The notes: generated from the sequence alone by a model not told the origin. Numbered from the stretch's first letter, positions 37,230 to 49,224 are shown. The stretch: 64,000 bases of DNA from Acinetobacter sedimenti (GCF_022601685.1 NZ_JAKUML010000006.1:62001-126000), one strand, 5' to 3'. Numbers and translations: made by a program.

Positions 37230-39929
37230 TTACACTCCTACCGCTTGCGCTTCAACAGACACCGCAACTGGTTCTGCCAAAGAAATGGTTGGCGCAAGTC
37301 CAACTGGATAACCGATATAACCTGTTGGCAAATATTCAATCACTTGAATCGGTAAATTGACAATGCTATCACCTGCTTTCACGGTAATACGTTGTCCATC
37401 TTGTAGATTCATCCGAGCAGCATCGTGCTCACCCACCGCAAACATGGCTTCTGGAATGCGTGATTGCATTGCAGGCGTTTTCACGGTGAATTCGCCCGAG
37501 GCGAAAATGTGATGCATCGGCACAAGACGGAACGCATCAGGATTGGCAACAACAGCATTTGGTGCAACATAGCTTCGTGCAGGACGTTTTGCCAAACGAT
37601 CGAACAAACGAATGCCTGAATCACCGCCTTTGAGATGACCACCGACTTGATCTTGGTATTTGTTCCAAGATTGTGGCGAGTTCCAACCTGGCGCCCACGC
37701 AAATGGAATCAATGATGATGCCTTTTGTGGTCCCACATAACCTTCCATTGAGAAGGTCAAGGCAGAATCGGTATCTACAGGTTGCTTTGGCTCATGTACA
37801 TTCAGTGGTGCAATCATTGCGGTACGACCAGAATAGCGACGTGGTTCACGGGCAATTTTCAAACCATGAATACGGTAGTCGGCATTCGGTGCAACATCAG
37901 CGATCGCTTCAAGTTGCGGTACATTTTTCACCACACTTTCAACCACATGATCGAGTACAGTCCATGAAATGTCTTTTGATTTCAAACCTGTTTCGATGGC
38001 ATGTAACCAACGCCAAGATTCCTTAATTACATATTCAGGCTTGTAGTAGCTTGGATCATAAACTTGATAGAAACGCTGTGCACGCCCTTCTTGGCTAACC
38101 ACTGTGCCATCTGCCTCAGCAAAGCTCGCCGCCGACAAGACATAATCCGCCGCTTTCACCGTTGCAGTTTCGCTATGATCGAGTACGATCACGCTGTCTG
38201 CTTTATTCAGTGCAGCTTTGACTTGCGCTTCAGGCAATTGACGGAACAAATCATTTTCAACAATGATCAAGGCATCATAATCTTGTGCCAAGGCTTGCTC
38301 TAAGCTCTGACCGCCAAATAGCGCCAAGCCCATTGAGTTGACTTCAGGAACAGTCAAACTTAAACCTGCTTTTTCACCCAAGGCCTGCGCCACACTTGCC
38401 GCCGCTTCCATGATTGCAGGATCTTGTAGGCTCGTGCCTGAAATAATGAGTGGTTTTTTCGCTGTTTTTAAGCTGTTCGCCATGGTTTCAGCGAATGCTT
38501 TGGCATCATCATCCAATCCTGTGATCGGCTGATCTTGTAGCGCTGCTGCCACCGCAAAACCTAAACGTGCAATATCATTTGGTGAGGCAACCACTTCGGC
38601 CGCTGCAATATCAGAAAGACGCGTTTGTGTTGCCGCCAAGATATACACTGGTGACTTGGCATGCTGTGCAATACGTTGCACTGGCTCTGCAAGCCAATCT
38701 TGCGTTTTGCGCTCTGCTGCCATTTGTTTGGCTTTATTTTTTGCCGACTGACGTACAGACAATGCCATGCGAGGTGCAGTTTGGGTTAAGTCTTCACCCA
38801 AAATCAGTACCGCATCATAGCTTTCGATCTCACGCATACTTGGGTTATAAATGCCCTGTGTTTGCATAATATCAGCAGCAAGCTCTACTAAACTTTGCGT
38901 TTTTTGGCTCATACCAGTTGAGTAATTTTCTTTACCCACCAATTCACGCAACGCAAAATTTGACTCCAAACTTGCACGTGGTGAACCAATACCCAAAACT
39001 TTTTTCGCTTTAATGGTTGCAATCACTTGGTCTAAGGCATCATCAGTGCTTAAAGTGCTGACATTATCATTGGCACGAAGCTGTGGCTGACGTGGACGAT
39101 CGGCACGATTGACATAACCTGTGCCGAAACGACCTTTATCACACAAGAAGTATTGATTGACATCGCCATTGAAGCGGTTTTCCACACGGCGAATTTCACC
39201 ATAACGTTCACCTGGTGAGATGTTACAGCCACTTGAACATCCATGACAGACGCTAGGTGCGTACTGCATATCCCATTTGCGGTTATAGCGTTCAGAATGA
39301 GTTTTATCGGTAAATACACCTGTTGGACAAACTTCAGTTAAGTTGCCTGAGAATTCAGATTCTAAAGTCCCTGATTCTGGACGACCAAAATAGACACGAG
39401 ATGCATTAGCATAAACACCGAAGTCTGTACCGCCTGCATAATCTTTGTAATAACGCACGCAACGATAACAAGCGATACAACGGTTCATTTCATGTGCAAT
39501 GAACGAGCCGAGCTCTTGATTGTGATGGGTACGTTTGGTAAAGCGATAACGACGACGATCATGACCAGTCATCACGGTCATATCTTGTAGGTGACAATGT
39601 CCACCCTCTTCACAGACTGGACAGTCGTGCGGATGGTTGGTCATCAACAATTCTACAATCGAGGCACGGAAATCCACTGCCTCTTTGTCTTCAATCGAAA
39701 TATAGGTATTGTCTGAAGCTGGTGTCATACACGACATCACCAAACGACCACGAGTGTCTTCTGGATTTGCATATTGTGTCACTGCACACTGGCGACAAGA
39801 GCCGACCGAACCTAAGGATGGATGCCAACAAAAATAAGGAATATCAATCCCCAAAGACAAACATGCTTGCAGCAAGTTCTCTGAGCCATTGACCTCATAT
39901 TGTTTTCCATCGACATGTATAGTAGCCAT
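37230..39929 (-). CDS. nuoG: NADH dehydrogenase I subunit G
   Basis: The largest peripheral subunit (899 residues). The N-terminal ferredoxin domain has a [2Fe-2S] set (CWHPSLGSVGSCRQC), followed by CPVCEEGGHCHLQD with the HxxxCxxC-type cluster, CIACYRCVRYY, and CHGCSSGCNISPG with a later LCDKG for the off-path N7 cluster that E. coli-type enzymes keep. The remainder is a molybdopterin-oxidoreductase-like fold without molybdenum. It begins 11 bases after nuoF. Confidence 0.97.
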   Translation of the reverse strand: MATIHVDGKQYEVNGSENLLQACLSLGIDIPYFCWHPSLGSVGSCRQCAVTQYANPEDTRGRLVMSCMTPASDNTYISIEDKEAVDFRASIVELLMTNHPHDCPVCEEGGHCHLQDMTVMTGHDRRRYRFTKRTHHNQELGSFIAHEMNRCIACYRCVRYYKDYAGGTDFGVYANASRVYFGRPESGTLESEFSGNLTEVCPTGVFTDKTHSERYNRKWDMQYAPSVCHGCSSGCNISPGERYGEIRRVENRFNGDVNQYFLCDKGRFGTGYVNRADRPRQPQLRANDNVSTLSTDDALDQVIATIKAKKVLGIGSPRASLESNFALRELVGKENYSTGMSQKTQSLVELAADIMQTQGIYNPSMREIESYDAVLILGEDLTQTAPRMALSVRQSAKNKAKQMAAERKTQDWLAEPVQRIAQHAKSPVYILAATQTRLSDIAAAEVVASPNDIARLGFAVAAALQDQPITGLDDDAKAFAETMANSLKTAKKPLIISGTSLQDPAIMEAAASVAQALGEKAGLSLTVPEVNSMGLALFGGQSLEQALAQDYDALIIVENDLFRQLPEAQVKAALNKADSVIVLDHSETATVKAADYVLSAASFAEADGTVVSQEGRAQRFYQVYDPSYYKPEYVIKESWRWLHAIETGLKSKDISWTVLDHVVESVVKNVPQLEAIADVAPNADYRIHGLKIAREPRRYSGRTAMIAPLNVHEPKQPVDTDSALTFSMEGYVGPQKASSLIPFAWAPGWNSPQSWNKYQDQVGGHLKGGDSGIRLFDRLAKRPARSYVAPNAVVANPDAFRLVPMHHIFASGEFTVKTPAMQSRIPEAMFAVGEHDAARMNLQDGQRITVKAGDSIVNLPIQVIEYLPTGYIGYPVGLAPTISLAEPVAVSVEAQAVGV

Positions 39930-39940
39930 CGTCGAATTCC

Positions 39941-41275
39941 TTATACTTGTTCAACGTGTTGAGCTTCTGCAACAGGACGATTGGTCACTTTTGCCTCAAA
40001 CTCATGACGGAAATATTTCAGCGCACCCATTAATGGTTCCATCGCACCTGGTGCGTGGGCACAGAAGGTTTTACCGATCCACAATTTTTTGGTCAGCTCA
40101 GTCAGATGTTCAACATCTTCCATTTTTCCTTCACCATTTTCGAGTGCTTTTAATGCTTTTACAGCCCAAGGCAAGCCATCACGGCACGGCGTACAGAAGC
40201 CACACGACTCGCGTGCAAAGAATTCTTCTAGGTTACGCACTGCGGAGACCATACACTGCGACTCATCGACCACCATCAGCAAACACGTGCCTAGACGTGA
40301 GCCTGCTTTCATGATGCTTTCTGAATCCATTGGCAGATCAATATGTTCTGCTGCCAAAAAGTCAGTCGATGCACCGCCCGGTAGCCATGCCTTCAGCGTT
40401 AAGCCATCACGCATACCGCCTGCATGCTCCTCGATCACTTCACGTGCAGTAGTACCAAATGGAAGCTCCCAAAGCCCTGGGAATTTCACCTTGCCTGATG
40501 CACCATAAATCTTAGTGCCTGGGTCTTTCGATTTACCTGCAGATAACCCCACATACCACTCTGCACCACGAAGCATGATTGCAGGGAGGTTGTTAAAGGT
40601 TTCTACATTATTGACAATCGTCGGACGGCCCCATGCCCCTGCAACTTGCGGGAATGGTGGTTTGGTACGCGGATTGGCACGACGACCTTCGAGTGAGTTA
40701 ATCAATGCCGTTTCTTCACCGCAGATATAACGTCCTGCGCCTGTATGTACGTGTAGATCAAAGCTCCAATCTGTGCCGAGAATATTCTCGCCGAGATAGC
40801 CTTTGGTACGAATTTGCTCAAGTGCTTCATTCAGATATTGCGCCGCTTCGATATATTCACCACGGATAAAGATATAACCGTGTGTTGCTTCGAGCGTATA
40901 GCCTGCAATCAACATCCCCTCGATCAATTGATGAGGTAATTTTTCCATCAACAAGCGATCTTTAAAAGTACCCGGTTCCATCTCATCGGCATTACAGATC
41001 AAGTACCGTGGCCCAGATTTGTCATTTGGCGCCATTAGCGACCATTTGATCCCTGCGGGGAAGCCTGCACCACCACGACCTTTTACAGTCGCTGCTTTGA
41101 TGAGTTCAAGTACTTCATTTGGCGTCATCGATACGGCTTTTTTCAGCCCTTGATAACCTTCCAACGCTTCATAATCTTCCGCACTACGCACATGTTCTTG
41201 CTTACTCAAACGCCATGTTAATGGGTGAGTTTCAGGATTGCCGTCGCCATAGATTGGTTTTGGTTCGGTATTCAT
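39941..41275 (-). CDS. nuoF: NADH dehydrogenase I subunit F
   Basis: The NADH- and FMN-binding subunit (444 residues) where electrons enter complex [14 protein letters not shown] binds NADH, the [14 protein letters not shown] stretch binds FMN, and [10 protein letters not shown] with a later TFCAHAPGA cysteine holds cluster N3. The ATG overlaps the nuoE stop by four bases. Confidence 0.98.
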   Translation of the reverse strand: MNTEPKPIYGDGNPETHPLTWRLSKQEHVRSAEDYEALEGYQGLKKAVSMTPNEVLELIKAATVKGRGGAGFPAGIKWSLMAPNDKSGPRYLICNADEMEPGTFKDRLLMEKLPHQLIEGMLIAGYTLEATHGYIFIRGEYIEAAQYLNEALEQIRTKGYLGENILGTDWSFDLHVHTGAGRYICGEETALINSLEGRRANPRTKPPFPQVAGAWGRPTIVNNVETFNNLPAIMLRGAEWYVGLSAGKSKDPGTKIYGASGKVKFPGLWELPFGTTAREVIEEHAGGMRDGLTLKAWLPGGASTDFLAAEHIDLPMDSESIMKAGSRLGTCLLMVVDESQCMVSAVRNLEEFFARESCGFCTPCRDGLPWAVKALKALENGEGKMEDVEHLTELTKKLWIGKTFCAHAPGAMEPLMGALKYFRHEFEAKVTNRPVAEAQHVEQV

Positions 41276-41781
41276 AGATACTTCTCCAAGAGCTGTTTGA
41301 CCGAAGACACATCGACTAAACCGTGGGTATCTTCATCAATCATTAAAGTTGGCCCTTTATCGCAGTTCCCTAAGCAACAAATCGGCAATAAAGTAAAGCG
41401 TCCATCCGCTGTGGTCTGACCGTATTGAATGCCAAGCTCACGTTGGAATGCATCTGCAAGACTTTCTGCACCCATCAAGAAACACGCAATCGAGTCACAT
41501 AACAAAATTACATGCTTACCGACAGGTTGACGGTAAATACGGTTATAGAATGTCGCCACACCTTCAAGATCAGCCACGCTAATCATTAATAGCTGTGCGA
41601 TGGCATGCAGCTGCGCATCATCGACCCAACCATTACGGCGTTGAACGCATTTCAGCGCATCAAGTGACGCCGCACGTGGATCAGGATAATGTCCAATGTG
41701 ATGCTCAATGTCGTGAATTTCTTCAGGAGTCAAAATCCCTTCCACACTGACACGAGGCTTTTTGTCTGTCAAAATCATCAT
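41272..41781 (-). CDS. nuoE: NADH dehydrogenase I subunit E
   Basis: A thioredoxin-fold [2Fe-2S] subunit (169 residues) carrying cluster N1a. The cysteine pairs are in [12 protein letters not shown] and [15 protein letters not shown]. Helices at the start carry the [20 protein letters not shown] pattern. It lies 12 bases after nuoCD. Confidence 0.97.
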   Translation of the reverse strand: MMILTDKKPRVSVEGILTPEEIHDIEHHIGHYPDPRAASLDALKCVQRRNGWVDDAQLHAIAQLLMISVADLEGVATFYNRIYRQPVGKHVILLCDSIACFLMGAESLADAFQRELGIQYGQTTADGRFTLLPICCLGNCDKGPTLMIDEDTHGLVDVSSVKQLLEKYL

Positions 41782-41793
41782 AATGCTGTACCT

Positions 41794-43578
41794 CTAGCGA
41801 TCCACGTCTGCCATAACCACATCAATGGTCGCCAAATAAATAATTAAGTCAGACACTAGACTGCCGTTAATTACCGAAGGAATTTGCTGTAAGTGCGTGA
41901 ATGTCGGCGTACGAATACGTGTACGATAACTCATTGTCGCTTTATCCGAGGTGAGATAATAGGTACTCGCCCCTTTCACCACTTCCGCCATAAATGACGA
42001 CTCACCCGCAGGCATCACAGGACCCCAAGACACACTCAAGAAGTGATTAATCAAGGTTTCAATGTCTTGTAGTGTTTTGTCTTTTGGTGGCGGTACCGCC
42101 AATGGATGATCGGCTTTGTATGCACCAGATGGCATATTATCCAAACACTGTTTAATGATTTTTAGCGATTCACGAATTTCATGGAAATGCACCATGACAC
42201 GCGCATAAGCATCGCCTTCGTACTCGACTGGTACTTCAAAGTCGTAATTCTCATAGCCACTATATGGACGATATTTACGCACATCAAAGTCTATACCTGT
42301 GGCACGTAAACCTGTACCTGTCACACCCCAAGCGAGTGCTGACTTGGCATCGTACTGCGCTACATTTTTGGTACGTCCAACGAATACTGAGTTTTTCAAC
42401 GCTGCTTTGTGATATTCATCCAAACGCTTCGGCATCCAATCGAGCAGTTCTTTGACCAGTGTATGCCAGCCATTTGGCAAGTCATGCGCTGTCCCACCGA
42501 TACGGAACCACGCAGGGTGCATACGGAAGCCAGTAATTGCCTCAACAATGTCATAAACCTTTTGACGATCGGCAAACATATAGAATACTGGCGTCATACC
42601 ACCTGTATCCTGAATCGCCGTACCGATATAGAGCAAGTGGTTATTGATGCGGAATAACTCGGAGAGCATGACACGGATACACTGCGCACGATCAGGCACA
42701 GTAATGCCCGCCATTTGCTCAACTGCCATCACGTACGGCATATTTTGCGCCACACCGCCGAGATAATCGACACGGTCGGTATAAGGAATAAATGAGTGCC
42801 ATGTTTGACGTTCAGCCATCTTTTCCACGCCACGGTGGTGATAGCCAATATCAGGTACACAATCCAATACTTCTTCACCATCGAGTTGAAGAATGACACG
42901 GAACGCACCATGTGCAGATGGATGGTTCGGACCCAAGTTCAAGAACATGAAGTCTTCGTCATCGTTACCACGTTTCAAGCCCCAATCTTCAGGCACAAAA
43001 CGCAAATGCTCTTGTTCAAAATCCTGCTTAGCTTGATCTTGCATATACGGTGTATATTCAGTGGCACGTGCAGAATATTCTTTACGCAGTGGATGACCTT
43101 CCCAGTACGTCGGCAATAAGATACGACGAAGCATCGGGTGACCTTCGAAGTTGATCCCGAACATGTCATAGGCTTCACGTTCGTACCAATTGGCATTTGG
43201 CCAAATATTGCTTGCGGTTGGAATATTAAGATCATCATCGCTGAGTGCGACCTTGATACGAATGTCGGTATTACGCTCCAAAGATAACAAATGATAAAAC
43301 ACAGTAAAATCAGAGGCAGGTAACCCATCACGATGATTTCGCAGACGCTCATCCATTGCAGAGAGGTCAAACAGCATCACATAAGGACGTGGCACTGTGC
43401 GCAAAAACATCAATACATCGAGAACTCGAGAACGTTCAACCCAGACCGTTGGAAAATTATCAAACGTCGCTTGCACATAGAAGTTTTCACCAAATTTGTT
43501 TTTCAGTTCTTCTACGATTGCAAATGCTGGACGTGAATCGTGTTCCACTTCTGGCATAGTAGTTTCAGTTTCAGCCAT
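41794..43578 (-). CDS. nuoC: NADH dehydrogenase I fused subunit C/D
   Basis: A fused NuoC-NuoD protein of 594 residues, as in other gammaproteobacteria. The C part (about 15-195) ends with the signature [37 protein letters not shown]. The D part (about 205-594) starts [22 protein letters not shown], whose histidines line the quinone site, and ends [45 protein letters not shown] is well placed before the ATG. A 91-base gap separates it from nuoB. Confidence 0.97.
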   Translation of the reverse strand: MAETETTMPEVEHDSRPAFAIVEELKNKFGENFYVQATFDNFPTVWVERSRVLDVLMFLRTVPRPYVMLFDLSAMDERLRNHRDGLPASDFTVFYHLLSLERNTDIRIKVALSDDDLNIPTASNIWPNANWYEREAYDMFGINFEGHPMLRRILLPTYWEGHPLRKEYSARATEYTPYMQDQAKQDFEQEHLRFVPEDWGLKRGNDDEDFMFLNLGPNHPSAHGAFRVILQLDGEEVLDCVPDIGYHHRGVEKMAERQTWHSFIPYTDRVDYLGGVAQNMPYVMAVEQMAGITVPDRAQCIRVMLSELFRINNHLLYIGTAIQDTGGMTPVFYMFADRQKVYDIVEAITGFRMHPAWFRIGGTAHDLPNGWHTLVKELLDWMPKRLDEYHKAALKNSVFVGRTKNVAQYDAKSALAWGVTGTGLRATGIDFDVRKYRPYSGYENYDFEVPVEYEGDAYARVMVHFHEIRESLKIIKQCLDNMPSGAYKADHPLAVPPPKDKTLQDIETLINHFLSVSWGPVMPAGESSFMAEVVKGASTYYLTSDKATMSYRTRIRTPTFTHLQQIPSVINGSLVSDLIIYLATIDVVMADVDR

Positions 43579-43669
43579 TGGCTTGGCTTCCTATTTTTAA
43601 AAAAATTCGGTTCGCTAAACTGATTTGACTGCGCCGAAACGCAGTACATCAATCATCAAATCAGCCCTA

Positions 43670-44347
43670 TTACTTAATCTCATCCATTGAGCGCAGATTT
43701 TTCACTGCAATACGCTCGGCATTTTTACGATCTCGTTCAGGCATCATTTTTGGTTTATAAATCGGTTGCAGATCATCACCAATCACCGCAGATAAAGGAC
43801 GGCGCTCCAGTTGGATTTGATCTTGCAAGAGCATCAAAGCTTGAATTAAAGCTTCAGGGCGTGGCGGACAACCCGGCACATAAACATCGACAGGAATGAT
43901 TTTATCGACACCCTGCACGACTGAGTAAATATCGTACATACCACCAGAGTTGGCACATGCACCCATTGAGATCACCCATTTCGGCTCAAGCATTTGCTCG
44001 TAAAGACGCTGGATTACAGGTGCCATTTTGACAAAGCACGTCCCTGCAACGATCATCAAATCTGCCTGACGAGGTGAAGCACGAATTACCTCGGCACCAA
44101 AACGTGACATATCATGCACACCGGTCAAGGTGGTGGCATATTCCACATAACAGCATGATGTACCAAAGTTAAATGGCCAAACGGAGTTCTTACGTCCCCA
44201 GTTCACTGCTGTATGCAAAACGTCTTCAAGTTTGGTCATGAAGACATTTTTATTCACTTCCTCTTCAAGAGGATCACCTACGATCTGACGCTCTTGGAGA
44301 GGATACTGATCCGCATTAGGATTGGCACGGGTTAGGGTATATTTCAT
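43670..44347 (-). CDS. nuoB: NADH dehydrogenase I subunit B
   Basis: A 225-residue peripheral subunit holding cluster N2, the last carrier before quinone. The cluster cysteines are in [25 protein letters not shown] and [17 protein letters not shown] lies ten bases before the ATG. It follows nuoA with six bases between. Confidence 0.97.
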   Translation of the reverse strand: MKYTLTRANPNADQYPLQERQIVGDPLEEEVNKNVFMTKLEDVLHTAVNWGRKNSVWPFNFGTSCCYVEYATTLTGVHDMSRFGAEVIRASPRQADLMIVAGTCFVKMAPVIQRLYEQMLEPKWVISMGACANSGGMYDIYSVVQGVDKIIPVDVYVPGCPPRPEALIQALMLLQDQIQLERRPLSAVIGDDLQPIYKPKMMPERDRKNAERIAVKNLRSMDEIK

Positions 44348-44353
44348 CCCGCA

Positions 44354-44911
44354 TTACTCCTTAATTACATTTTGAATTTCGTTTTTTGATTGATGTGCTG
44401 ATGTTTTAATCGCAGATTGTGCAGGAATTTTTCCTGTTGGATCTTGTACCAATTCTTCAATCGAATTAAATCGAGTAATGGATGCAATATCCATATTTGG
44501 TGATCCAATTTTTGGTTTAATACCAGCAGCTTTACGGCGATCATGTGGCGCCCAATTCAGCGCACCTGTGCTCATCTCGTAAATCAAACCGATCAACAAC
44601 ACCAAAATAAAAATCGCAGCCGTCGCAAAACCGACCCAACCAACTTCACGTACGGAAGTCGCCCAAGCATAGAGATACAGAGCTTCTAGATCAAAGACAA
44701 CAAAGAAAATCGCAACAAGATAAAATTTGGCTGATAAGCGAATACGTGCGCCACCAGCGCTAACAACACCAGACTCGAACTGTTCTTGCTTTGCACGCCC
44801 CCAAGCTTTACCACCAAGTAGTAGCGGGACAGTCAACATAAAGGCGCATAAAAATGTTACGCCAATCACAAAAGCAATAATCGCCCAATCATATGGAGTA
44901 ATGGCACTCAT
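44354..44911 (-). CDS. nuoA: NADH dehydrogenase I subunit A
   Basis: The first gene of the operon; a three-helix membrane subunit. The signature FYLVAIFFVVFDLEALYLYAWA with its acidic helix is present. At 185 residues it has a hydrophilic C-terminal extension of about 50 residues beyond the third helix compared with the short forms in many bacteria. TAGGAG before the ATG is clear. The upstream 324 bases (44912-45235) are AT-rich with a possible minus-strand -10 TACAAT at 45004-45009, but no convincing -35, and no other gene. Confidence 0.96.
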   Translation of the reverse strand: MSAITPYDWAIIAFVIGVTFLCAFMLTVPLLLGGKAWGRAKQEQFESGVVSAGGARIRLSAKFYLVAIFFVVFDLEALYLYAWATSVREVGWVGFATAAIFILVLLIGLIYEMSTGALNWAPHDRRKAAGIKPKIGSPNMDIASITRFNSIEELVQDPTGKIPAQSAIKTSAHQSKNEIQNVIKE

Positions 44912-45235
44912 GCGGGGTGAACTCCTAGCAGGCCTTACAAAATAAAGAAAGTTTGTTGTATTTGAGAAAATCTTTCATCAAACACAGACATAATATCCTT
45001 TTTATTGTACCTGATTTTTGAATTATGTTTCTAGACGTTAAACTCATACTTTCGCAGTAAAAATCCATTTTAACAGCCTGATTATTAATAAATAAGAAGC
45101 ATTTTCATTTTGATAATAATATCAAATTCATCTCCCCTTCTTAATATACAAAAGTCTATTTTGCTCAAAAAATAGATACTTTCACAATTTTTTCAGTATA
45201 ATCACAAACTCACCACCATACAACTTTGCACACTG

Positions 45236-46674
45236 ATGTTTAAACCTCTATTTAACACAATGCGCAATATGCACTTTTCAACTCGTGTAGGGATTTTTGC
45301 GCTTATTAGCGGGGTTGTTTTTTGTGCAGCTTTAGCAGGAATTTTTTCACGCCCTTTATTCTTTTTGGCCTGCAAATGCACTTTTACTTGGCTTAATTCT
45401 GCGCTATCCACAATTACGTGGCATCGAAACATGGCTTGGTACGTTTGTTGGTTTTATGCTCGCCGACTTGATTACTGGCAATTATTTTCTACTTGCTTTT
45501 GCGCTGACTTTAGCAAATCTGTTTGAAGTTTTAACCGCAATCGTATTATTTCAACTCTTCCAACTTAGTTATCGCAAATACAATCATGGTTTAACTTTCT
45601 TCTATATGCTCATTATCGTCACATTCAGCTCGGCGATGAGTGCGCTTGTTGCGGTAAGCACAGTCCCAAATCTGCCAAATGGCTTTATGGTTGATCAGCA
45701 TCTCATCCAAGAATTTTGTATGTGGTGGACAGCAGAGATTCAAAATCACGTGCTTATTCTTCCATTAATTTTAAGCTTCCCAACTTGGAATACGCTTAGA
45801 GATTTTCAACATCGGTTTAATGTGATTGAGATCCAGTGGCATGATTTCCTCCCTTTGATCGCTATCGTGACTGCCACATTTGTTGCTGTAACTTTTGGTG
45901 GCCCAGGAGCTCTCACTTTCCCTATTGTGCTGCACTCATTTGGGCAGCCTTACGGTATGGTTTTTTTAGCCTAGCGATTATTAACTTTGTGGTATGTACA
46001 GTGCTTTTCTACAGTGCAACTTTAAGTATCTTAGACGTACATTCAGCCGACTACTTATATACGAGCACATCAACGCGTATTGGCTTATTCATGCTTGCCA
46101 AATCTGCAATGACGGTGTGTTTAATCAGATCGAACCGCAAGCACTTATTTGAAGAAATTTTATTTCATGTGCAGTACGACTCATTAACCAAAAGCCTATC
46201 CCGACATCATTTTATGCAATCCGCTTCTACTGCCATTCAACATGCGCAAAAAAGTCAGCGTGATACCACCCTCATGATGGTCGATATTGATTATTTTAAA
46301 AGAATTAATGATGAGTTTGGACATCAGGCAGGCGATGAGGCTCTGCAACACTTCGTTAAGATTACGCAAAGTATTTTGCGATAACACGATTTATTCGGGC
46401 GCTTGGGTGGCGAAGAGTTTGCAATCTTGCTACAAAATACAGATTTGGAATCAGCTAAACAGATTGCTGAACGGATTCAAAGTACACTAAAACAACACCC
46501 TTTAAACCTTTCTTTTAATCAAAGTATTTTAATTAATATTAGTATTGGCGTATCTAGCATTCCCTACAAACAAGCATTTCGCCCACTCGATATTGGATTT
46601 CACAAGCTGATAAAGTTTTGTATCAAGCAAAATCAGCGGGTAGAGATCAGATTCAAATTGCAATGAACACTTAA
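45236..46674 (+). pseudogene. Decayed MASE1-like/GGDEF diguanylate cyclase gene
   Basis: Four lesions break what was one gene. One extra T in the run at 45362-45366 shifts frame; correcting it gives RPLFFWPANALLLGLILRYPQ, a MASE1-like sensor start. One T is missing in the run at 45961-45967, where the corrected frame reads MVFFSLAIINFVVC. A TAA at 46382-46384 falls inside the I-site (R-stop-H-D) five residues before GGEEF. One T is missing near 46593, beyond which the corrected frame reads DIWISQADKVLYQAK. The MASE1-like part covers about 45280-46130 and the GGDEF domain about 46160-46674. All three indels are in T tracts, so sequencing error is possible, but no neighbouring gene is so affected. 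Confidence 0.85.
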
Positions 46675-46715
46675 TATTCAACCACAGTGAATACCGTTAA
46701 TAAAATCACACAGTC

Positions 46716-48368
46716 CTATTTAGCCGATTTATGCAAAGGCGTTTTCGTTACACTTTGCTTGACTGGCCATGTCATGGTAAATCGAGCACCACCTAGCACT
46801 GGACTTTGATCAACCTCAACCTTCCCACCAAACCAATAAGCAATACGGCTCACGATCGACAAGCCCAACCCATAACCACCAGATGCACGCGTCCGACTAT
46901 CATCTAAGCGAGCAAACGCTTCGAAGACTTTCTCACGATCTTTTTCATCAATACCCTGCCCATCATCTTCAACGCAGACAAAAGCATAGCGATCTTGTAT
47001 ACCACCACTGACACGCACCATTGAATTGCTATAACGAAGTGCATTACCAACAAAATTCTGTACGACACGATGCAGATAGCGATACTCCGCTTCCACCTCT
47101 AGATCCTGAGCAGGTAGTAGACTGGTGATATTTTTATCTTTCTTAATGACAGCCGTTTCATCTATCACTTGTTGAAGTAGATTTTTCAAAACTACTTTTT
47201 CAAAGTGCAATGACGGTGTCCCTTGCTCAAGTTTGGCATAAGTCATGATCTCATCAATGAGCTTATTCAACTCTTCGATGTCTTTGTCGATCATTTCCAT
47301 CTGTGAGATACGTGCATCATAGTCATCAGTATCTGTCAGCATCTCCATACCAAAGCGTACTCGGGCAACTGGTGTTCTGAGTTCATGTGATACTGCACGA
47401 GTCAATTCTTGCTGTGCTTCGATCAGACGTTGGATGTGCTCAGTCATCATATTGAAGCTTAAGCCAAGATTCGCCATCTCATCGTTACCCTCAACAGTAA
47501 CTCGAGTATCAAGATCGCCTTTGCGCACACGGTTTAAGGCCTGACGCACTTTGCCAATTTTTCGCTCGAGTGGCAGAATGAGGAAATACACACCCATAAT
47601 TAACAAGAATAAGCTAAATAAAACAATTCCCGCAAAGACAGTAAAAGGTAACCAGTTAAAAATTGGTACAGGTCCTAAGACCAAAACCTGATTAGGTACA
47701 TTGGTATAGGCAGAAATAACAGAGATTGTCGTGCCTTGCATCGTCGCACTATCACGATACAGCATCAAGGTCTGCGTCTTATCTGTACGCAAGCGACTGA
47801 TTTGATCCATATCTAGATTCATATCAGATAACTTTTTGAATGCGATCGGATATGCAAAATAAAGCTGTAGCTCTTCTAAACGCTGCTGTTCCGCACCTGG
47901 ATAATAACTCAGATCCTCTAACACCAAAATTGCGATCATTTTAATTTGCACTTCTGAAAGTTTATCCACCTTCATATGCAAATAGACATTTGGCTGACCA
48001 TCAACTTGGGTATAAATATCACCGATAATTTTACTGGCATCATAACGCACAATAGCACGCCCATCGCTGAGGCGACGACGTTCTGTGCGGGATAAATCGA
48101 GCTGGTCACGTGGTACAAAATCGAGTTGCAGTTCGAGCACTCTAGATACATCAGCAAGCCAATCTTCTTGACTTTGTGGTGTCGGCTGTCTTGCCACCAC
48201 TTCAGAAATCACATGCGCCACACCGTCTGCCATTTGCTCACGGTAATCTTGCGCACGTTGATAATTGATAACTTGAACAATGATGTACGCCAAGATTGCA
48301 ACCAATGCCACCAAACATACCAGTCCAGCATAGATACGAAGGAAAACACTATGTTTAAATGATGACAC
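46716..48368 (-). CDS. bfmS: Sensor histidine kinase BfmS
   Basis: The membrane sensor of the BfmRS system that governs envelope, capsule and biofilm traits in Acinetobacter. The 550 residues comprise membrane helices at about 12-34 and 243-264, a periplasmic sensor between them, a HAMP domain (265-317), a dimerisation domain with H328 in SHELRTPVARVRFG, and an ATPase domain with N box VQNFVGNALRYS, DDGQGI and GGYGLGLSI. The start codon is GTG with AGAGG seven bases upstream. It follows bfmR with a 48-base gap. Confidence 0.94.
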   Translation of the reverse strand: MSSFKHSVFLRIYAGLVCLVALVAILAYIIVQVINYQRAQDYREQMADGVAHVISEVVARQPTPQSQEDWLADVSRVLELQLDFVPRDQLDLSRTERRRLSDGRAIVRYDASKIIGDIYTQVDGQPNVYLHMKVDKLSEVQIKMIAILVLEDLSYYPGAEQQRLEELQLYFAYPIAFKKLSDMNLDMDQISRLRTDKTQTLMLYRDSATMQGTTISVISAYTNVPNQVLVLGPVPIFNWLPFTVFAGIVLFSLFLLIMGVYFLILPLERKIGKVRQALNRVRKGDLDTRVTVEGNDEMANLGLSFNMMTEHIQRLIEAQQELTRAVSHELRTPVARVRFGMEMLTDTDDYDARISQMEMIDKDIEELNKLIDEIMTYAKLEQGTPSLHFEKVVLKNLLQQVIDETAVIKKDKNITSLLPAQDLEVEAEYRYLHRVVQNFVGNALRYSNSMVRVSGGIQDRYAFVCVEDDGQGIDEKDREKVFEAFARLDDSRTRASGGYGLGLSIVSRIAYWFGGKVEVDQSPVLGGARFTMTWPVKQSVTKTPLHKSAK

Positions 48369-48416
48369 GGATGCCTCTTGAACTTATAAAATAATAACTA
48401 TCGTCAAATAATGCAC

Positions 48417-49133
48417 TTAGGCATTATTTGACTCTTTGACGAATAGATAACCTTTACTACGTACAGTTTTGATACGTTTTGGATTTTCAGGATCATCACC
48501 GATTTTTGGACGGATGCGTGAGATACGCACGTCGATTGAACGATCTTGACCATCATATTCGATACCACGTAGACGCTCGAAAATATCTTCACGAGATAAG
48601 ATGCGACCTGCATTCGATGCAAGTAACCACAACAAATCATACTCTGCACTAGTGAAGTCAACCAACTCACCGCTAAGCGTGACTGAGCGACCACCATTAT
48701 CAATAACCAAATCATCAAACTCAACACGTTGTGATACTTCTTCCTCTACAGAGTTGTCTGTACGACGAAGTAAGGCACGAATACGTGCAAGCAAAACACG
48801 TGGTTGAACTGGTTTTGGCACATAGTCATCCGCACCCATTTCCAAACCAAGCACCTGATCCATATCTTCGGTACGTGCTGTAAGCATCAAAATTGGATGA
48901 TGATACTGTGAGCGCACTTCACGACAAACGGTCAAACCATCCGCACCCGGCAACATCACATCGAGTACCACCAAATCTGGTTGCTCGCTGATAATACGGC
49001 GAATCGCACGATTACCATCTGTTTCCACCCCTACTTCCAAACCATTGCGAATCAGGTATTCTTGCGTCAAATTCGCAAGACGTTCATCATCTTCTACAAT
49101 TAAAATTTTCGGCAATTTTTCTTCTTGCGACAT
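48417..49133 (-). CDS. bfmR: Response regulator BfmR
   Basis: An OmpR/PhoB-family regulator of 238 residues, the length known for A. baumannii BfmR. The receiver domain has E14/D15/D16, phospho-accepting D58 (VVLDVMLPG) and K107 (YVPKPVQ). The winged-helix domain ends with SIDVRISRIRPKIGDDPENPKRIKTVRSKGYLF. The ATG at 49133 is chosen because AGAGGA sits six bases before it; an ATG two codons upstream would abut that site directly. Inverted TGTAAAC repeats upstream may be autoregulatory. Confidence 0.96.
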   Translation of the reverse strand: MSQEEKLPKILIVEDDERLANLTQEYLIRNGLEVGVETDGNRAIRRIISEQPDLVVLDVMLPGADGLTVCREVRSQYHHPILMLTARTEDMDQVLGLEMGADDYVPKPVQPRVLLARIRALLRRTDNSVEEEVSQRVEFDDLVIDNGGRSVTLSGELVDFTSAEYDLLWLLASNAGRILSREDIFERLRGIEYDGQDRSIDVRISRIRPKIGDDPENPKRIKTVRSKGYLFVKESNNA

Positions 49134-49224
49134 TTCCATTCCTCTAAATTAATGACGCATCTTATTCAAATTAAATAAAAAATTAGAATAACAACGCATC
49201 TTCTGATGCACCCAATATACACGC

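Noticed and set aside
39889..40314. A 141-codon open frame opposite nuoG/nuoF
   Set aside because: It crosses the junction of two solid genes on the other strand and resembles nothing.
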